From an uncultured Bacilli bacterium (GTDB lineage Bacteria > Bacillota_I > Bacilli_A > RF39 > UBA660), in assembly GCA_910580135.1 (NCBI GenBank), contig CAJTXC010000039.1, positions 1 to 12,100 of the forward strand: DNA of 12,100 bases, written 5' to 3'. Made by a program: the position numbers and the translations under genes. The notes beneath the pieces were generated by a model. The model searched no databases. It was not told the origin of the DNA and saw only the letters and a list, made by a program, of their open reading frames with translations. Position 1 is the stretch's first letter; every line of letters begins with the position of its first letter. Positions 1-6,858 of this stretch are shown here, one piece after another.

Positions 1-604
1 TTCCAGAAAGATTAAGTGCTCCTGTCAAATCAACTGTTACTCCTTTAATACTTTCTATATCTGTCTTTATATTATCTAAGTTAGAATCACTTAAATCTAT
101 ACCATTTAAATTAGTTTTATATACTTCTGCATTAGATAAATTACTAATTTCTATTTTAACATCATTTAAATTATTTTCAAATAGTCTTGATGATTCCAAG
201 TTACAAGAATCAAATAAAGAACTTTTTATTTTCTTACAAGAAAAGTTAGAATATCTCATGTTACATTCTTTAAATTGTACATTTTCTAACGTACTATCTA
301 TTATGTTAATTCCCATTAAAGAGCAATTTATAAACTTACTTCTTAAAATTAGTTTATTTTCGATTTGTACGTTTGATAAATCACAAGAATCAAATATACA
401 ATCTATCATGTCTACATCTTCTAATACATTATTACTAAAATCAACATTATTAAAAATGCATCCATTTATTTCTACATTCTTAATATTAATATGAACTTTC
501 TCATCTTTAAATGTCATATTTTCTATTTTGTCATCAAAATCTAATTCATTTAATTTTGCTTCTTCTAAATAATTAGCTAATTTAGGTTCTATTACTTTCT
601 TCAT
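1..604 (-). CDS. Pentapeptide-repeat protein (3' end beyond window)
   Basis: Partial gene of about 201 codons visible; the stop lies left of position 1. The protein begins MKKVIEPKLANYL and then carries pentapeptide-style repeats of the A(D/N)LxX type, e.g. CIFDSCDLSNV, SKFINCSLMGI, LENVQFKECNM, SLFDSCNLESS and TNLNGIDLSDSNL. Such repeats fold as a right-handed quadrilateral beta-helix. The last visible part (GIDLSDSNLDNIKTD then SIKGVTVDLTGAL) resembles the usual C-terminal cap of Qnr/YjbI-like proteins of Gram-positives, so only a few residues are probably missing. The ATG (604-602) overlaps the TAA stop of the patatin gene by one base (TAATG). No good Shine-Dalgarno is visible, so translation is probably coupled. 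Function is not determined; Qnr-like gyrase protection is possible for the family but is not shown here. Confidence 0.85.
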   Translation of the reverse strand, partial: MKKVIEPKLANYLEEAKLNELDFDDKIENMTFKDEKVHINIKNVEINGCIFNNVDFSNNVLEDVDMIDCIFDSCDLSNVQIENKLILRSKFINCSLMGINIIDSTLENVQFKECNMRYSNFSCKKIKSSLFDSCNLESSRLFENNLNDVKIEISNLSNAEVYKTNLNGIDLSDSNLDNIKTDIESIKGVTVDLTGALNLSG

Positions 605-1818
605 TATCTTATTATTGTCTTTAAATATAGTGCGCATAAAAACGCATTAGGAAACATTACTCTTAATTTATTTAAAGATCTACCTTTCTTATTATCTAAC
701 TCATCATATATGTAAGAAACAAGTTCTTTACTAACAAATAATTTTCTTATTTTACTAGTTTTTATTAGTCCTTTTACTTTTCTATGATTTTTAGTTTTAC
801 TTTTTAAGAATGCTTTTTTTAACTTTATATTTAAAAGAGATGTTCTATATACTTTAGATGGATCTATATCAAAAATTCCTGCTAAACGTTCTATGGTTTC
901 GTTAAAATATTTTTCTTTATTTTTATCTAATATTTTTTTAGGTTTTAGCATTAAAAAAGCACTCTTATTATATTTATCATATAACTCATAAAATCTATCA
1001 CCTATTCTTTTATAGTTACGAGATAACGAACCTTTTTTAAAAGTATATTTATCTCCTTCTAACTGTCCATATAATTTCATGGTATCATTATAGCCTAAAT
1101 CTATTGCGAATCTCGCATAATCTTTTTCAAATGCAAGAAAGTTTCCTAAATCATTTTTTGGTTTTATATAAGTTATTTTAACTTTTTTATTTTTTACAGG
1201 TCTTGTAATACCTACCGCTCCCATGTCTACAGCAATTACTTCATCTGCACCCATTTTAATTGCTAAATTAATTGGAAGATTATCATAATACCCTCCATCC
1301 ACAAACATGCTTTTTCCTATTCTTGTTGGTTTAAAAGCCGGAAAACATGAGCAAGACGCTAATAAATAATTCTTTAATTCTCCTTTTTTCAAATCATTTT
1401 TTCTTACGTATTTACCTTTAAAAGATGGAAAATATGTGGTAGCTAATCCATAATCAATATTAGATGCAAAAAGTTTATCTTCGTCTAGTGCACCATCTAT
1501 TACTTTTTCAAGACCTTTCATTTCATAACCACCAGCAATAGCGCCTTTTGCATATTTTCTTAATATTTCTTCTTTTCCTCTTTTAGTTTTAAACTTTCCG
1601 TCTATTTCTATATCCATAACTTTTTTATAATCCATATAATACCATGTTTTAAAAGCTTTATGATAATCTTCTTGCGCCATTAACACACCAGTTAGAGAAC
1701 CTACCGACGTTCCTGTTACTATATCGTAATTAATATTTAAGTGTCTAAGTGCTTTCCATACGCCCATTTCGTATCCGCCTTTAGCGCCGCCACCTGCTAA
1801 TACTATTGCTCTTTTCAT
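604..1818 (-). CDS. Patatin-like phospholipase family protein
   Basis: A 404-aa serine hydrolase of the patatin/RssA type, expected to act on acyl-lipid esters. Visible motifs are the oxyanion loop GGGAKGG (residues 9-15), the nucleophile elbow GTSVG with Ser38, and the DGG motif with Asp174, giving the Ser-Asp dyad. The catalytic domain fills about residues 1-200. The rest (about 230-404) is Lys-rich, without recognised motifs, and could bind membrane or partner. No signal peptide or membrane segment is visible, so it should be cytoplasmic. The start is supported by AGAGGT placed properly before the ATG. An extended -10 promoter lies at 1864-1872. It forms a two-gene operon with the downstream pentapeptide-repeat gene. 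Confidence 0.9.
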   Translation of the reverse strand: MKRAIVLAGGGAKGGYEMGVWKALRHLNINYDIVTGTSVGSLTGVLMAQEDYHKAFKTWYYMDYKKVMDIEIDGKFKTKRGKEEILRKYAKGAIAGGYEMKGLEKVIDGALDEDKLFASNIDYGLATTYFPSFKGKYVRKNDLKKGELKNYLLASCSCFPAFKPTRIGKSMFVDGGYYDNLPINLAIKMGADEVIAVDMGAVGITRPVKNKKVKITYIKPKNDLGNFLAFEKDYARFAIDLGYNDTMKLYGQLEGDKYTFKKGSLSRNYKRIGDRFYELYDKYNKSAFLMLKPKKILDKNKEKYFNETIERLAGIFDIDPSKVYRTSLLNIKLKKAFLKSKTKNHRKVKGLIKTSKIRKLFVSKELVSYIYDELDNKKGRSLNKLRVMFPNAFLCALYLKTIIR

Positions 1819-1863
1819 ACGTTACCTCTTACTTTTATATACTCCATAAAATCATGTATACTT

Positions 1864-1872
1864 ATTATAACA
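1864..1872 (-). promoter_or_regulatory. Extended -10 promoter for patatin operon
   Basis: Read on the minus strand this is TGTTATAAT, a perfect extended -10 (TGnTATAAT), about 45 nt upstream of the patatin ATG. No consensus -35 is seen, which is common for extended -10 promoters. It is one arm of a 10-bp inverted repeat with the tRNA promoter. Confidence 0.65.
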
Positions 1873-1887
1873 TAATCAGAAAATTTA

Positions 1888-1896
1888 TGTTATAAT
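1888..1896 (+). promoter_or_regulatory. Extended -10 promoter for tRNA-Arg
   Basis: TGTTATAAT, a perfect extended -10, ends 8 nt before the first base of the tRNA, so transcription would start about at the tRNA 5' end with almost no leader. It mirrors the patatin promoter: ATTATAACAT (1864-1873) and ATGTTATAAT (1887-1896) form an exact inverted repeat. Confidence 0.7.
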
Positions 1897-1904
1897 TGTT
1901 TTGT

Positions 1905-1981
1905 GTCCTCGTAGCTCAGCTGGATAGAGCATTCGCCTCCTAAGCGAAGGGTCGCGCGTTCGAATCGCGCCGTGGACGCCA
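1905..1981 (+). tRNA. tRNA-Arg (anticodon CCT), CCA encoded
   Basis: The cloverleaf folds by eye. The acceptor arms are GTCCTCG/CGTGGAC, the D stem GCTC/GAGC, the anticodon stem TTCGC/GCGAA with loop CTCCTAA (anticodon CCT, reading AGG), and the T stem GCGCG/CGCGC with loop TTCGAAT. Discriminator G is followed by a genomically encoded CCA. Five base pairs in each of the anticodon and T stems are perfect. The acceptor stem has one U-U mismatch at the fifth pair (positions 5/68). It is the only plus-strand gene in the window. Confidence 0.96.
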
Positions 1982-1993
1982 CTATAAAAAAAT

Positions 1994-2027
1994 AAAATAC
2001 ATAAGTCTTTTTAGATTTATGTATTTT
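1994..2027. terminator. Bidirectional terminator between tRNA and HD gene
   Basis: Arms 1994-2008 and 2013-2027 pair over 15 bp (one G-U in the plus-strand RNA) around a TTTT loop. On the plus strand a T run follows (2024-2028). On the minus strand the stem is followed by a run of seven T (1987-1991 region), right after the HD gene stop. It can therefore serve the convergent tRNA and HD transcripts. Confidence 0.75.
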
Positions 2028-2029
2028 TA

Positions 2030-2530
2030 TTATCTTATAAAGTTTATTAAGAACAACATCCACATACTTACTTGAGCACTTGCCCTTTTAGCACCTTCTA
2101 GTGTTGCAACTATTTTATCAGATAACGTTACTATCCAAGATTCTTTATATTTTGGTGCAATAGAAGAAACTGGAAACATATGAGATTCAATAATATTTTG
2201 CTCTTTTTCGTTAACCCCAAAATATTTTATTGCGTTATCTTTAGCAATTTTTGGATGTTCAATAAACATCTTTGTTGAAGTTACAATATTCTTATCATCT
2301 CTTACCAAGAAGAAATCATGTAAAGCTGCACCTCTTATCGTACTAGTTACGTCACAACCAAGTGTTTTAGATAACTTATAAGCAACATAAGCTACCCTAA
2401 CAGAATGATTGTATCTAGTATTACCATGATGCACAATTGATTTTGTTTTCATAAATTCTTTATGTGTTAAAATCGGTGCTGCAACACTCATAAATTCCTT
2501 ATCTTTATATATCTTACTCATTAAATTCAA
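2030..2530 (-). CDS. HD-domain phosphohydrolase-like protein
   Basis: A 166-aa cytoplasmic protein with the metal-binding pattern of the HD superfamily: His42 in NHSVRV, His71-Asp72 in AALHDFF, His92 in EHPKIA, His117 in ESHMFP and Asp138 in TLSDK. All metal ligands are present, so it is probably an active metal-dependent phosphohydrolase; the substrate is unknown. The start is TTG at 2530: AGAGG lies 10 nt upstream of it, while the in-frame ATG at 2521 would be 19 nt from that site. If ATG is used, three residues are lost. It is a single-gene unit convergent with the tRNA. Two TATAAT hexamers (minus strand, 2558-2563 and 2573-2578) could be its promoter, without a convincing -35. Confidence 0.82.
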   Translation of the reverse strand: MNLMSKIYKDKEFMSVAAPILTHKEFMKTKSIVHHGNTRYNHSVRVAYVAYKLSKTLGCDVTSTIRGAALHDFFLVRDDKNIVTSTKMFIEHPKIAKDNAIKYFGVNEKEQNIIESHMFPVSSIAPKYKESWIVTLSDKIVATLEGAKRASAQVSMWMLFLINFIR

Positions 2531-2673
2531 TTTAAATCAACCTCTTCATTCGATACTATTATATTCTTAAAAATTATAATAAATAATTTAAATAACATAT
2601 TTTTTATTGACTTATTAAGGATATCATAGTTAGTAACAAATGTAAAGATACAATTGTTTGGTATGCAAATTTC

Positions 2674-2710
2674 AAAAAAAAGCCTATATTCTTATTTATA
2701 GGCTTTTTTT
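2674..2710 (-). terminator. Intrinsic terminator of small membrane-protein gene
   Basis: Perfect stem 2675-2688/2697-2710 with an 8-nt loop. On the minus strand it reads AAAAAAAGCCTATA, loop, TATAGGCTTTTTTT, ending in a long T run. The upstream arm encodes the last residues (KKSL) and the stop codon lies in the loop edge, so the terminator is embedded in the end of the gene. Confidence 0.85.
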
Positions 2711-3067
2711 ATCTTCTTGTTTATTTTCGTTTCTTAATTCTTCTTCTAATTGATATCTTTCTGCATCTATATATTTATTCCTTAAAGCAGATATTTTTCC
2801 AAAATCTATCATAGCCATATAAGCAGGACATCCAACAACAAAGCCAAATAATAAAGCCATTATCGTAACAAAAGCTTTATAATCTTCTGATTCCATATCT
2901 TTTATATAAGGAGTAAAAGAAGCAAGAGTAGTAATTGTAACACCACCCGTAGAAAAAGTTAGAAATGTTTTTAAAAAAGCAATTATTCTTTTAAACTTTA
3001 TTTCTTCATCTATTTTTCGATTATATTTTGCTATCTTTTCCAACTGTTCTTTTGTCATTTTTTTCAT
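2696..3067 (-). CDS. Small two-TM membrane protein, unknown function
   Basis: A 123-aa protein not assigned to a known family. A charged, probably helical N-terminus (residues 1-27, Lys/Glu-rich) precedes a hydrophobic segment at about 29-54. A short acidic loop (KDMESEDYK) leads to a second hydrophobic segment at about 64-90, and the charged helical tail (ERYQLEEELRNENKQ) looks coiled-coil. Both termini are likely cytoplasmic. The start is fixed by AAAGGGGG, 8 nt before the first ATG. It is monocistronic, with its own near-consensus promoter (3100-3128) and terminator (2674-2710). Confidence 0.75.
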   Translation of the reverse strand: MKKMTKEQLEKIAKYNRKIDEEIKFKRIIAFLKTFLTFSTGGVTITTLASFTPYIKDMESEDYKAFVTIMALLFGFVVGCPAYMAMIDFGKISALRNKYIDAERYQLEEELRNENKQEDKKSL

Positions 3068-3099
3068 TCAAAATCCCCCTTTTTGATTGAATGTTTTAT

Positions 3100-3128
3100 A
3101 TAATAATCTTTTTTTATAGAAATGTCAA
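3100..3128 (-). promoter_or_regulatory. Sigma-A-type promoter of small membrane-protein gene
   Basis: On the minus strand TTGACA (3128-3123) is followed by a 17-nt spacer and TATTAT (3105-3100), a near-perfect vegetative promoter about 33 nt upstream of the ATG. The -35 lies 1 nt from the left direct repeat of the putative mobile element, so an insertion could have replaced everything upstream of it. Confidence 0.8.
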
Positions 3129-3129
3129 G

Positions 3130-3144
3130 ATAAACAGATAAATG
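3130..3144 (+). repeat. Left 15-bp direct repeat
   Basis: ATAAACAGATAAATG, identical to 3512-3526. Candidate target-site duplication flanking the 367-bp intervening element. Confidence 0.7.
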
Positions 3145-3145
3145 G

Positions 3146-3171
3146 GTTAATTAAAGAGTTAAATGCAATTT
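3146..3171 (+). repeat. Left terminal inverted repeat
   Basis: Begins GTTAATTAAAGAGTTAAATG and pairs with the reverse complement of 3486-3511 with 4 mismatches in 26. It includes one inverted copy of the TTGCATTTA motif. Confidence 0.65.
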
Positions 3172-3217
3172 ATTATCTAGAAATTTTAAAACTTGCATTT
3201 AGTTATTTAACAATCAA

Positions 3218-3270
3218 ATTAATAAGTCAAGAGCGAGTTTTCTCGTTTATATTACTCTTGACTTATTAAT
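3218..3270. repeat. Long nested hairpin inside the element
   Basis: A 16-bp perfect inverted repeat, ATTAATAAGTCAAGAG (3218-3233) with 3255-3270, encloses a second hairpin CGAG-TTTT-CTCG (3234-3245). There is no T run after the stem, so it does not look like a terminator. It could be a structural feature of the element or of an RNA. Confidence 0.7.
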
Positions 3271-3291
3271 GATAATCATTAGAATAGCCAT

Positions 3292-3318
3292 ACAACAAGC
3301 ATTCTTATGCTTTGTTGT
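3292..3318. repeat. Second hairpin inside the element
   Basis: ACAACAAGCAT (3292-3302) pairs with 3307-3318 around a TCTT loop, with one bulged T at 3311. It follows the nested hairpin by about 20 nt. Confidence 0.6.
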
Positions 3319-3485
3319 TATCAACTTAAATAATAGAATTAAAAGTTGCATTTAATTTTTTAAAAATTAGTTCAACTTCTTTTCGGTATGCAATAATTTC
3401 CTTTTTATGTCTATTATTTTACTTATTTTCTTCAAAAAACAAGGATTATTTTGCATTAACCCTTTTAATTACAACGTTTTCATAA

Positions 3486-3511
3486 AAGTTGCATTTTACT
3501 ATTTAACTAAC
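3486..3511 (-). repeat. Right terminal inverted repeat
   Basis: Reverse-complement partner of 3146-3171 (22 of 26 positions); it abuts the right direct repeat exactly. Confidence 0.65.
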
Positions 3512-3526
3512 ATAAACAGATAAATG
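3512..3526 (+). repeat. Right 15-bp direct repeat
   Basis: Identical to 3130-3144. It lies 9 nt outside the T run of the topA terminator, so the putative insertion left the terminator intact. Confidence 0.7.
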
Positions 3527-3535
3527 ATTGTTATA

Positions 3536-3571
3536 CAAAAAAGAGCTAAATCAAAAGTTGATCTAGTTCTT
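3536..3571 (-). terminator. Intrinsic terminator after topA
   Basis: On the minus strand a 14-bp stem (arms 3558-3571 and 3541-3554, one A-C mismatch and one G-U) with a 3-nt loop runs into six T (3542-3537). The upstream arm overlaps the topA stop codon TAG. It ends the rbgA-rnhB-topA operon. Confidence 0.8.
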
Positions 3572-5590
3572 ATAATCACAAGCGCTACATTTAATATTTT
3601 TATCTTTGTCTTCTACTAAAAGACTATGGCATTCTGGGCATAAATTCCCAGTTGGTTTATCCCATACTGCAACTTTGCACTTAGGAAAATTACCACATCC
3701 ATAAAATATTTTACCCTTTTTAGTCTTTCTTTCAACGATCTTACCACCACATTTAGGGCAATCACAAACTTCTACTACTGGAGCTTTTTCCTTTGGTTTT
3801 ATATATTTACATTCAGGATATCCAGAACATGCTTCAAACTTGCCATATCTACCAGTTTTAATAACCATTGGTTTACCACAATTAGGACATACTTCACCTG
3901 TTTGTTCGTCTTCTTTTTTCTCCATTTTATCAAATGCATTTTCTACTTCTGGTTCAAAATCTTTATAAAAGCTTTCAAGCAACTCATACCAGACCTTATT
4001 TCCTTCGGCAATCTTATCTAAGTCTTCTTCCATCTTAGCGGTGTATTCAACGTTTATTAAATCACTAAAGAATTCTTGCAATTTATCAGTTGTAGTTATT
4101 CCAATTTCAGTAGGATTTAGTTTCTTTTCAATTAATGTTACATATCCTCTTTGAGTTAACGTTGTAATAGTAGATGCATAAGTAGATGGTCTACCGATTC
4201 CTAACTCTTCCATTGCCTTTATAAGTTTAGCTTCGGTGTATCTAGCTGGTGGTTTAGTAAAGTGTTGATCTTTTACTATTTCATCTGATACTAATATATC
4301 TCCAACTTTATATTTTGGTAATATTTTATCTTCTGATGATTCAAATTTACCATAAACTTTTAAATAACCATCAAATATAAGTACTTGTCCTGTAGTTTTA
4401 AAAGTAGTGTTATTATTATCTAAAGTAATGGTAGTTGCGTTAACAGAAGCTTCTTTCATAAGGGATGCTAGTGCTCTTGCATATATCATTTCATATAGTT
4501 TAAATTCATCTTTAGATAAATATTCTTTTATACTTTCTGGAGTTCTATTAATACTAGAAGGTCTTATAGCTTCGTGAGCATCTTGTACGTTCTCCTTCTT
4601 TTTAGAAGTTTTAACGTGACCAATATATTCCTCACCATAGTTTTCTTTAATAAAAGCATAACTAGACTTTATAAACTCATCAGAAAGTCTTACAGAATCC
4701 GTTCTCATGTAAGTAATTAAACCTACGGTATCATTTCCAATATCAATACCTTCATATAATTTTTGTGCAACTTGCATTGTTTTTTTAGACGAAAAACCAA
4801 GTTTTGAAATTGCTTCTTGTTGCATAGTTGATGTAATAAATGGATATTTAGACGCTTTCTTTTTAGGTTTTGTTTCATAATTAGAAATAATAAACTCTTT
4901 ATTTAAACCATTAATTACATTGTCAGTTTCCTCTTCTGTTTTAAGGTCTGCTTTTTTACCATCTACGGTATCTAAATCAGCTTCTATTTCTGGAAACTTA
5001 GCAGTTACAGTCCAATATTCTTCTTCTTTAAAGCTTTCTATTTCACGCTCACGGTCAACGATTAGTTTAAGGGCAACAGATTGAACTCTACCAGCTGATT
5101 TACCACCAGTTTTAGATTGCATTAACTTACTTAATCTAAAACCAATTATTCTATCTAGTATTCTTCTTGTTTCTTGGCTATGAACCAAATCATCATCTAT
5201 TTTTCTAGCATGATTAAAAGCATCAGTAACAACGTTTTTAGTAATTTCGTTAAATACTACTCTTTCGTAATCATCATCAGTTAATTCCAAAGCATCTTTT
5301 AAATGCCAAGAAATAGCTTCTCCTTCACGGTCAGGGTCGGTTGCTAAATATACTTTTTTAGCTGCTTTAGCATCTTTTTTTAGTGCTGTTATATCTTTTT
5401 TCTTACCTTTTATTGCAATATAATTAGGTTCAAAATGATTTTCTATATCAACACCAAAACCAAACTTACCAGAAGTTGCTAAATCTCTTATATGACCTTT
5501 ACTTGATACTACTTTATAGTCACTTCCAAGATATTTTTCTATCGCTTTAGTTTTAGTAGGAGACTCTACTATTACTAAGTTTTTACTCAT
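3563..5590 (-). CDS. topA: DNA topoisomerase I (type IA)
   Basis: A 675-aa topoisomerase that relaxes negative supercoils by single-strand passage. The N-terminal Toprim domain has Glu9 (IVESPTK) and the acidic triad D85-P-D87-R-E89. The catalytic tyrosine is Tyr294 in LITYMRTDS. The C-terminus holds three zinc-ribbon-like modules: C568/C571/C588/C594, C609-C611/C614/C632/C638 and C651/C654/C668/C671, the last being short. This is close to the usual Firmicute TopA of about 690 aa. The start is set by GGGAGG, 7-8 nt before the ATG. It lies 17 nt after rnhB and is the last gene of the operon, ending in an intrinsic terminator. Confidence 0.97.
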   Translation of the reverse strand: MSKNLVIVESPTKTKAIEKYLGSDYKVVSSKGHIRDLATSGKFGFGVDIENHFEPNYIAIKGKKKDITALKKDAKAAKKVYLATDPDREGEAISWHLKDALELTDDDYERVVFNEITKNVVTDAFNHARKIDDDLVHSQETRRILDRIIGFRLSKLMQSKTGGKSAGRVQSVALKLIVDREREIESFKEEEYWTVTAKFPEIEADLDTVDGKKADLKTEEETDNVINGLNKEFIISNYETKPKKKASKYPFITSTMQQEAISKLGFSSKKTMQVAQKLYEGIDIGNDTVGLITYMRTDSVRLSDEFIKSSYAFIKENYGEEYIGHVKTSKKKENVQDAHEAIRPSSINRTPESIKEYLSKDEFKLYEMIYARALASLMKEASVNATTITLDNNNTTFKTTGQVLIFDGYLKVYGKFESSEDKILPKYKVGDILVSDEIVKDQHFTKPPARYTEAKLIKAMEELGIGRPSTYASTITTLTQRGYVTLIEKKLNPTEIGITTTDKLQEFFSDLINVEYTAKMEEDLDKIAEGNKVWYELLESFYKDFEPEVENAFDKMEKKEDEQTGEVCPNCGKPMVIKTGRYGKFEACSGYPECKYIKPKEKAPVVEVCDCPKCGGKIVERKTKKGKIFYGCGNFPKCKVAVWDKPTGNLCPECHSLLVEDKDKNIKCSACDYKN

Positions 5591-5607
5591 AATTATACCT
5601 CCCGATA

Positions 5608-6228
5608 TTATTTATGTTCTTCTATATACTTTTTAACAGGCCCATACGTGCGCCTATATCCATCGATTATACCATATTTATTTAATAATTCAATGTGTTT
5701 TTTTGTCGGATATCCTTTATGCTTTGCAAACTCGTATTCTGGATGTTTCTTATCCTCTTCATACATTAATCTATCACGAGTTACTTTTGCAATAACACTA
5801 GCTGCTGCTATCGATATACTTTTAGCATCTCCTTTTATTATTTTTTCATGAGGAATATCAGTAAATCCATCAAGTGGCATAGCATCCGTTATTATATAAT
5901 CTGGTTTTATATTCATAGAGTTTATTGCACGAAGCATTCCTTGCCTTGACGCTTCATAAATATTTATCTCATCTATTTCTTCTGGATATACAATGGATAC
6001 TCCAACTGCTAAAGCATTTTCCATTATTATAGGATAATACTCTTCTCTTTTTTTCTCAGTTAATTTTTTAGAATCGTTTAATCCTTCTAAAATAAAATCA
6101 TGAGGAAGAATTACTGATGCTGCAACTACTGGTCCATATAAAGGTCCACGTCCTGCCTCATCTGTTCCAGCTACATTTTCATAGACATCATCCCATAATC
6201 TTTTTTCATTTTCATATAAATCTATCAT
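5608..6228 (-). CDS. rnhB: Ribonuclease HII
   Basis: A 206-aa endonuclease that cleaves the RNA strand of RNA/DNA hybrids and nicks at single ribonucleotides in DNA. The motif GTDEAGRGPLYGPV holds Asp23-Glu24; Asp115 (ITDAMP) and Asp134 (KGDAKS) complete the four-carboxylate metal site. The C-terminal HKGYPTKKH and YRRTYGPVK are typical of the family. Its ATG overlaps the TGA of the upstream gene (ATGA), indicating coupling. Next to topA, both products handle nucleic-acid topology and R-loops. Confidence 0.96.
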   Translation of the reverse strand: MIDLYENEKRLWDDVYENVAGTDEAGRGPLYGPVVAASVILPHDFILEGLNDSKKLTEKKREEYYPIIMENALAVGVSIVYPEEIDEINIYEASRQGMLRAINSMNIKPDYIITDAMPLDGFTDIPHEKIIKGDAKSISIAAASVIAKVTRDRLMYEEDKKHPEYEFAKHKGYPTKKHIELLNKYGIIDGYRRTYGPVKKYIEEHK

Positions 6229-6857
6229 TTTGAAGTTCCTTTTTCATATATACTACTTAAAAAAGATTTGTTTTCAGGCCACTCAATAACTTCTAATTGT
6301 GCGGCATTATCAAATGGATATTTTTTTAGTAATTCATCTTTTGCAATATGATAAGAATCTTCAAATTCTTTGTGGCTGGTCTTTATTATTTGTTTTACTG
6401 TTAAGTAATCTTTTTTTCTTCTATAACTTTTACCTTCTTCACTTTCTAAATATTTAATTCTTGCATATAAAATTTCTTGTGAAGTTCTAAAAAACTGTGG
6501 TTTCTCAATAATCAACTCATTTCGAATACTTAGCCCAGTTTTGGTATCAATAATTTTTTCAAATAATAAATATCTCCAAAAAAGATCATTTTTATTTAAA
6601 TGTAAAATAGTAGGTGTTAATGATATCATACGTATGATATCATTAAGTGAATAATTTAATTCACTTAATGTTTTTATCGAATTTTCAACATCATTTTCAA
6701 AAGATGACTTCGCTCTTCTTGAACTAGTAATATAGTTCATTAATTCATCGCAAAAATCTTCTGCTTGTTTTTCATCTCCAAGTTCAAACTTTTTGAGAAT
6801 AAATTCTGAAATATTATTTTTTATTTTTTCTGAAAATCCATCATTAATATTACTCAT
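6225..6857 (-). CDS. Helical-repeat protein, mTERF-like motifs
   Basis: A 210-aa, largely helical, soluble protein; family not recognised with certainty. Two consecutive segments resemble mTERF-type repeats, with the pattern I-x-x-x-P-x-(I/F)-x-x-(S/N)-x-x-x-L-x-x-(R/L). They are residues 66-99 (LNDIIRMISLTPTILHLNKN) and 104-137 (IRNELIIEKPQFFRTSQEIL then YARIKYL). Such repeats bind nucleic acid in mitochondrial proteins. The C-terminal 70 residues are charged. It begins 1 nt after the rbgA stop, with GAGGTG inside the rbgA end as ribosome site, and overlaps rnhB by 4 nt. A nucleic-acid or ribosome role would fit the neighbours but is inference. Its TGA stop is followed at once by an in-frame TAG. 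Confidence 0.75.
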   Translation of the reverse strand: MSNINDGFSEKIKNNISEFILKKFELGDEKQAEDFCDELMNYITSSRRAKSSFENDVENSIKTLSELNYSLNDIIRMISLTPTILHLNKNDLFWRYLLFEKIIDTKTGLSIRNELIIEKPQFFRTSQEILYARIKYLESEEGKSYRRKKDYLTVKQIIKTSHKEFEDSYHIAKDELLKKYPFDNAAQLEVIEWPENKSFLSSIYEKGTSK

Positions 6858-6858
6858 A

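Larger units (their letters stand above)
3130..3526. mobile_element. MITE-like element with direct and inverted repeats
   Basis: Non-coding stretch between the small membrane-protein promoter and the topA terminator. ATAAACAGATAAATG occurs exactly at 3130-3144 and 3512-3526 (direct repeats). Just inside are terminal inverted repeats, 3146-3171 against 3486-3511, matching at 22 of 26 positions. The interior (about 315 bp) has no gene but contains two hairpins and further copies of a TTGCATT motif. This is the layout of a small non-autonomous transposable element; the transposase source is unknown. An alternative is a structured non-coding RNA locus. Confidence 0.6.

Noticed and set aside
258..494. 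Plus-strand open frame of 78 codons
   Set aside because: It lies opposite the pentapeptide-repeat gene, has no ribosome site, and its composition mirrors the repeat structure of the real gene.
3130..3526. CRISPR array or integron attC array
   Set aside because: The TTGCATT motifs are short, unevenly spaced and in both orientations, with no regular spacers; no cas or integrase gene is present.
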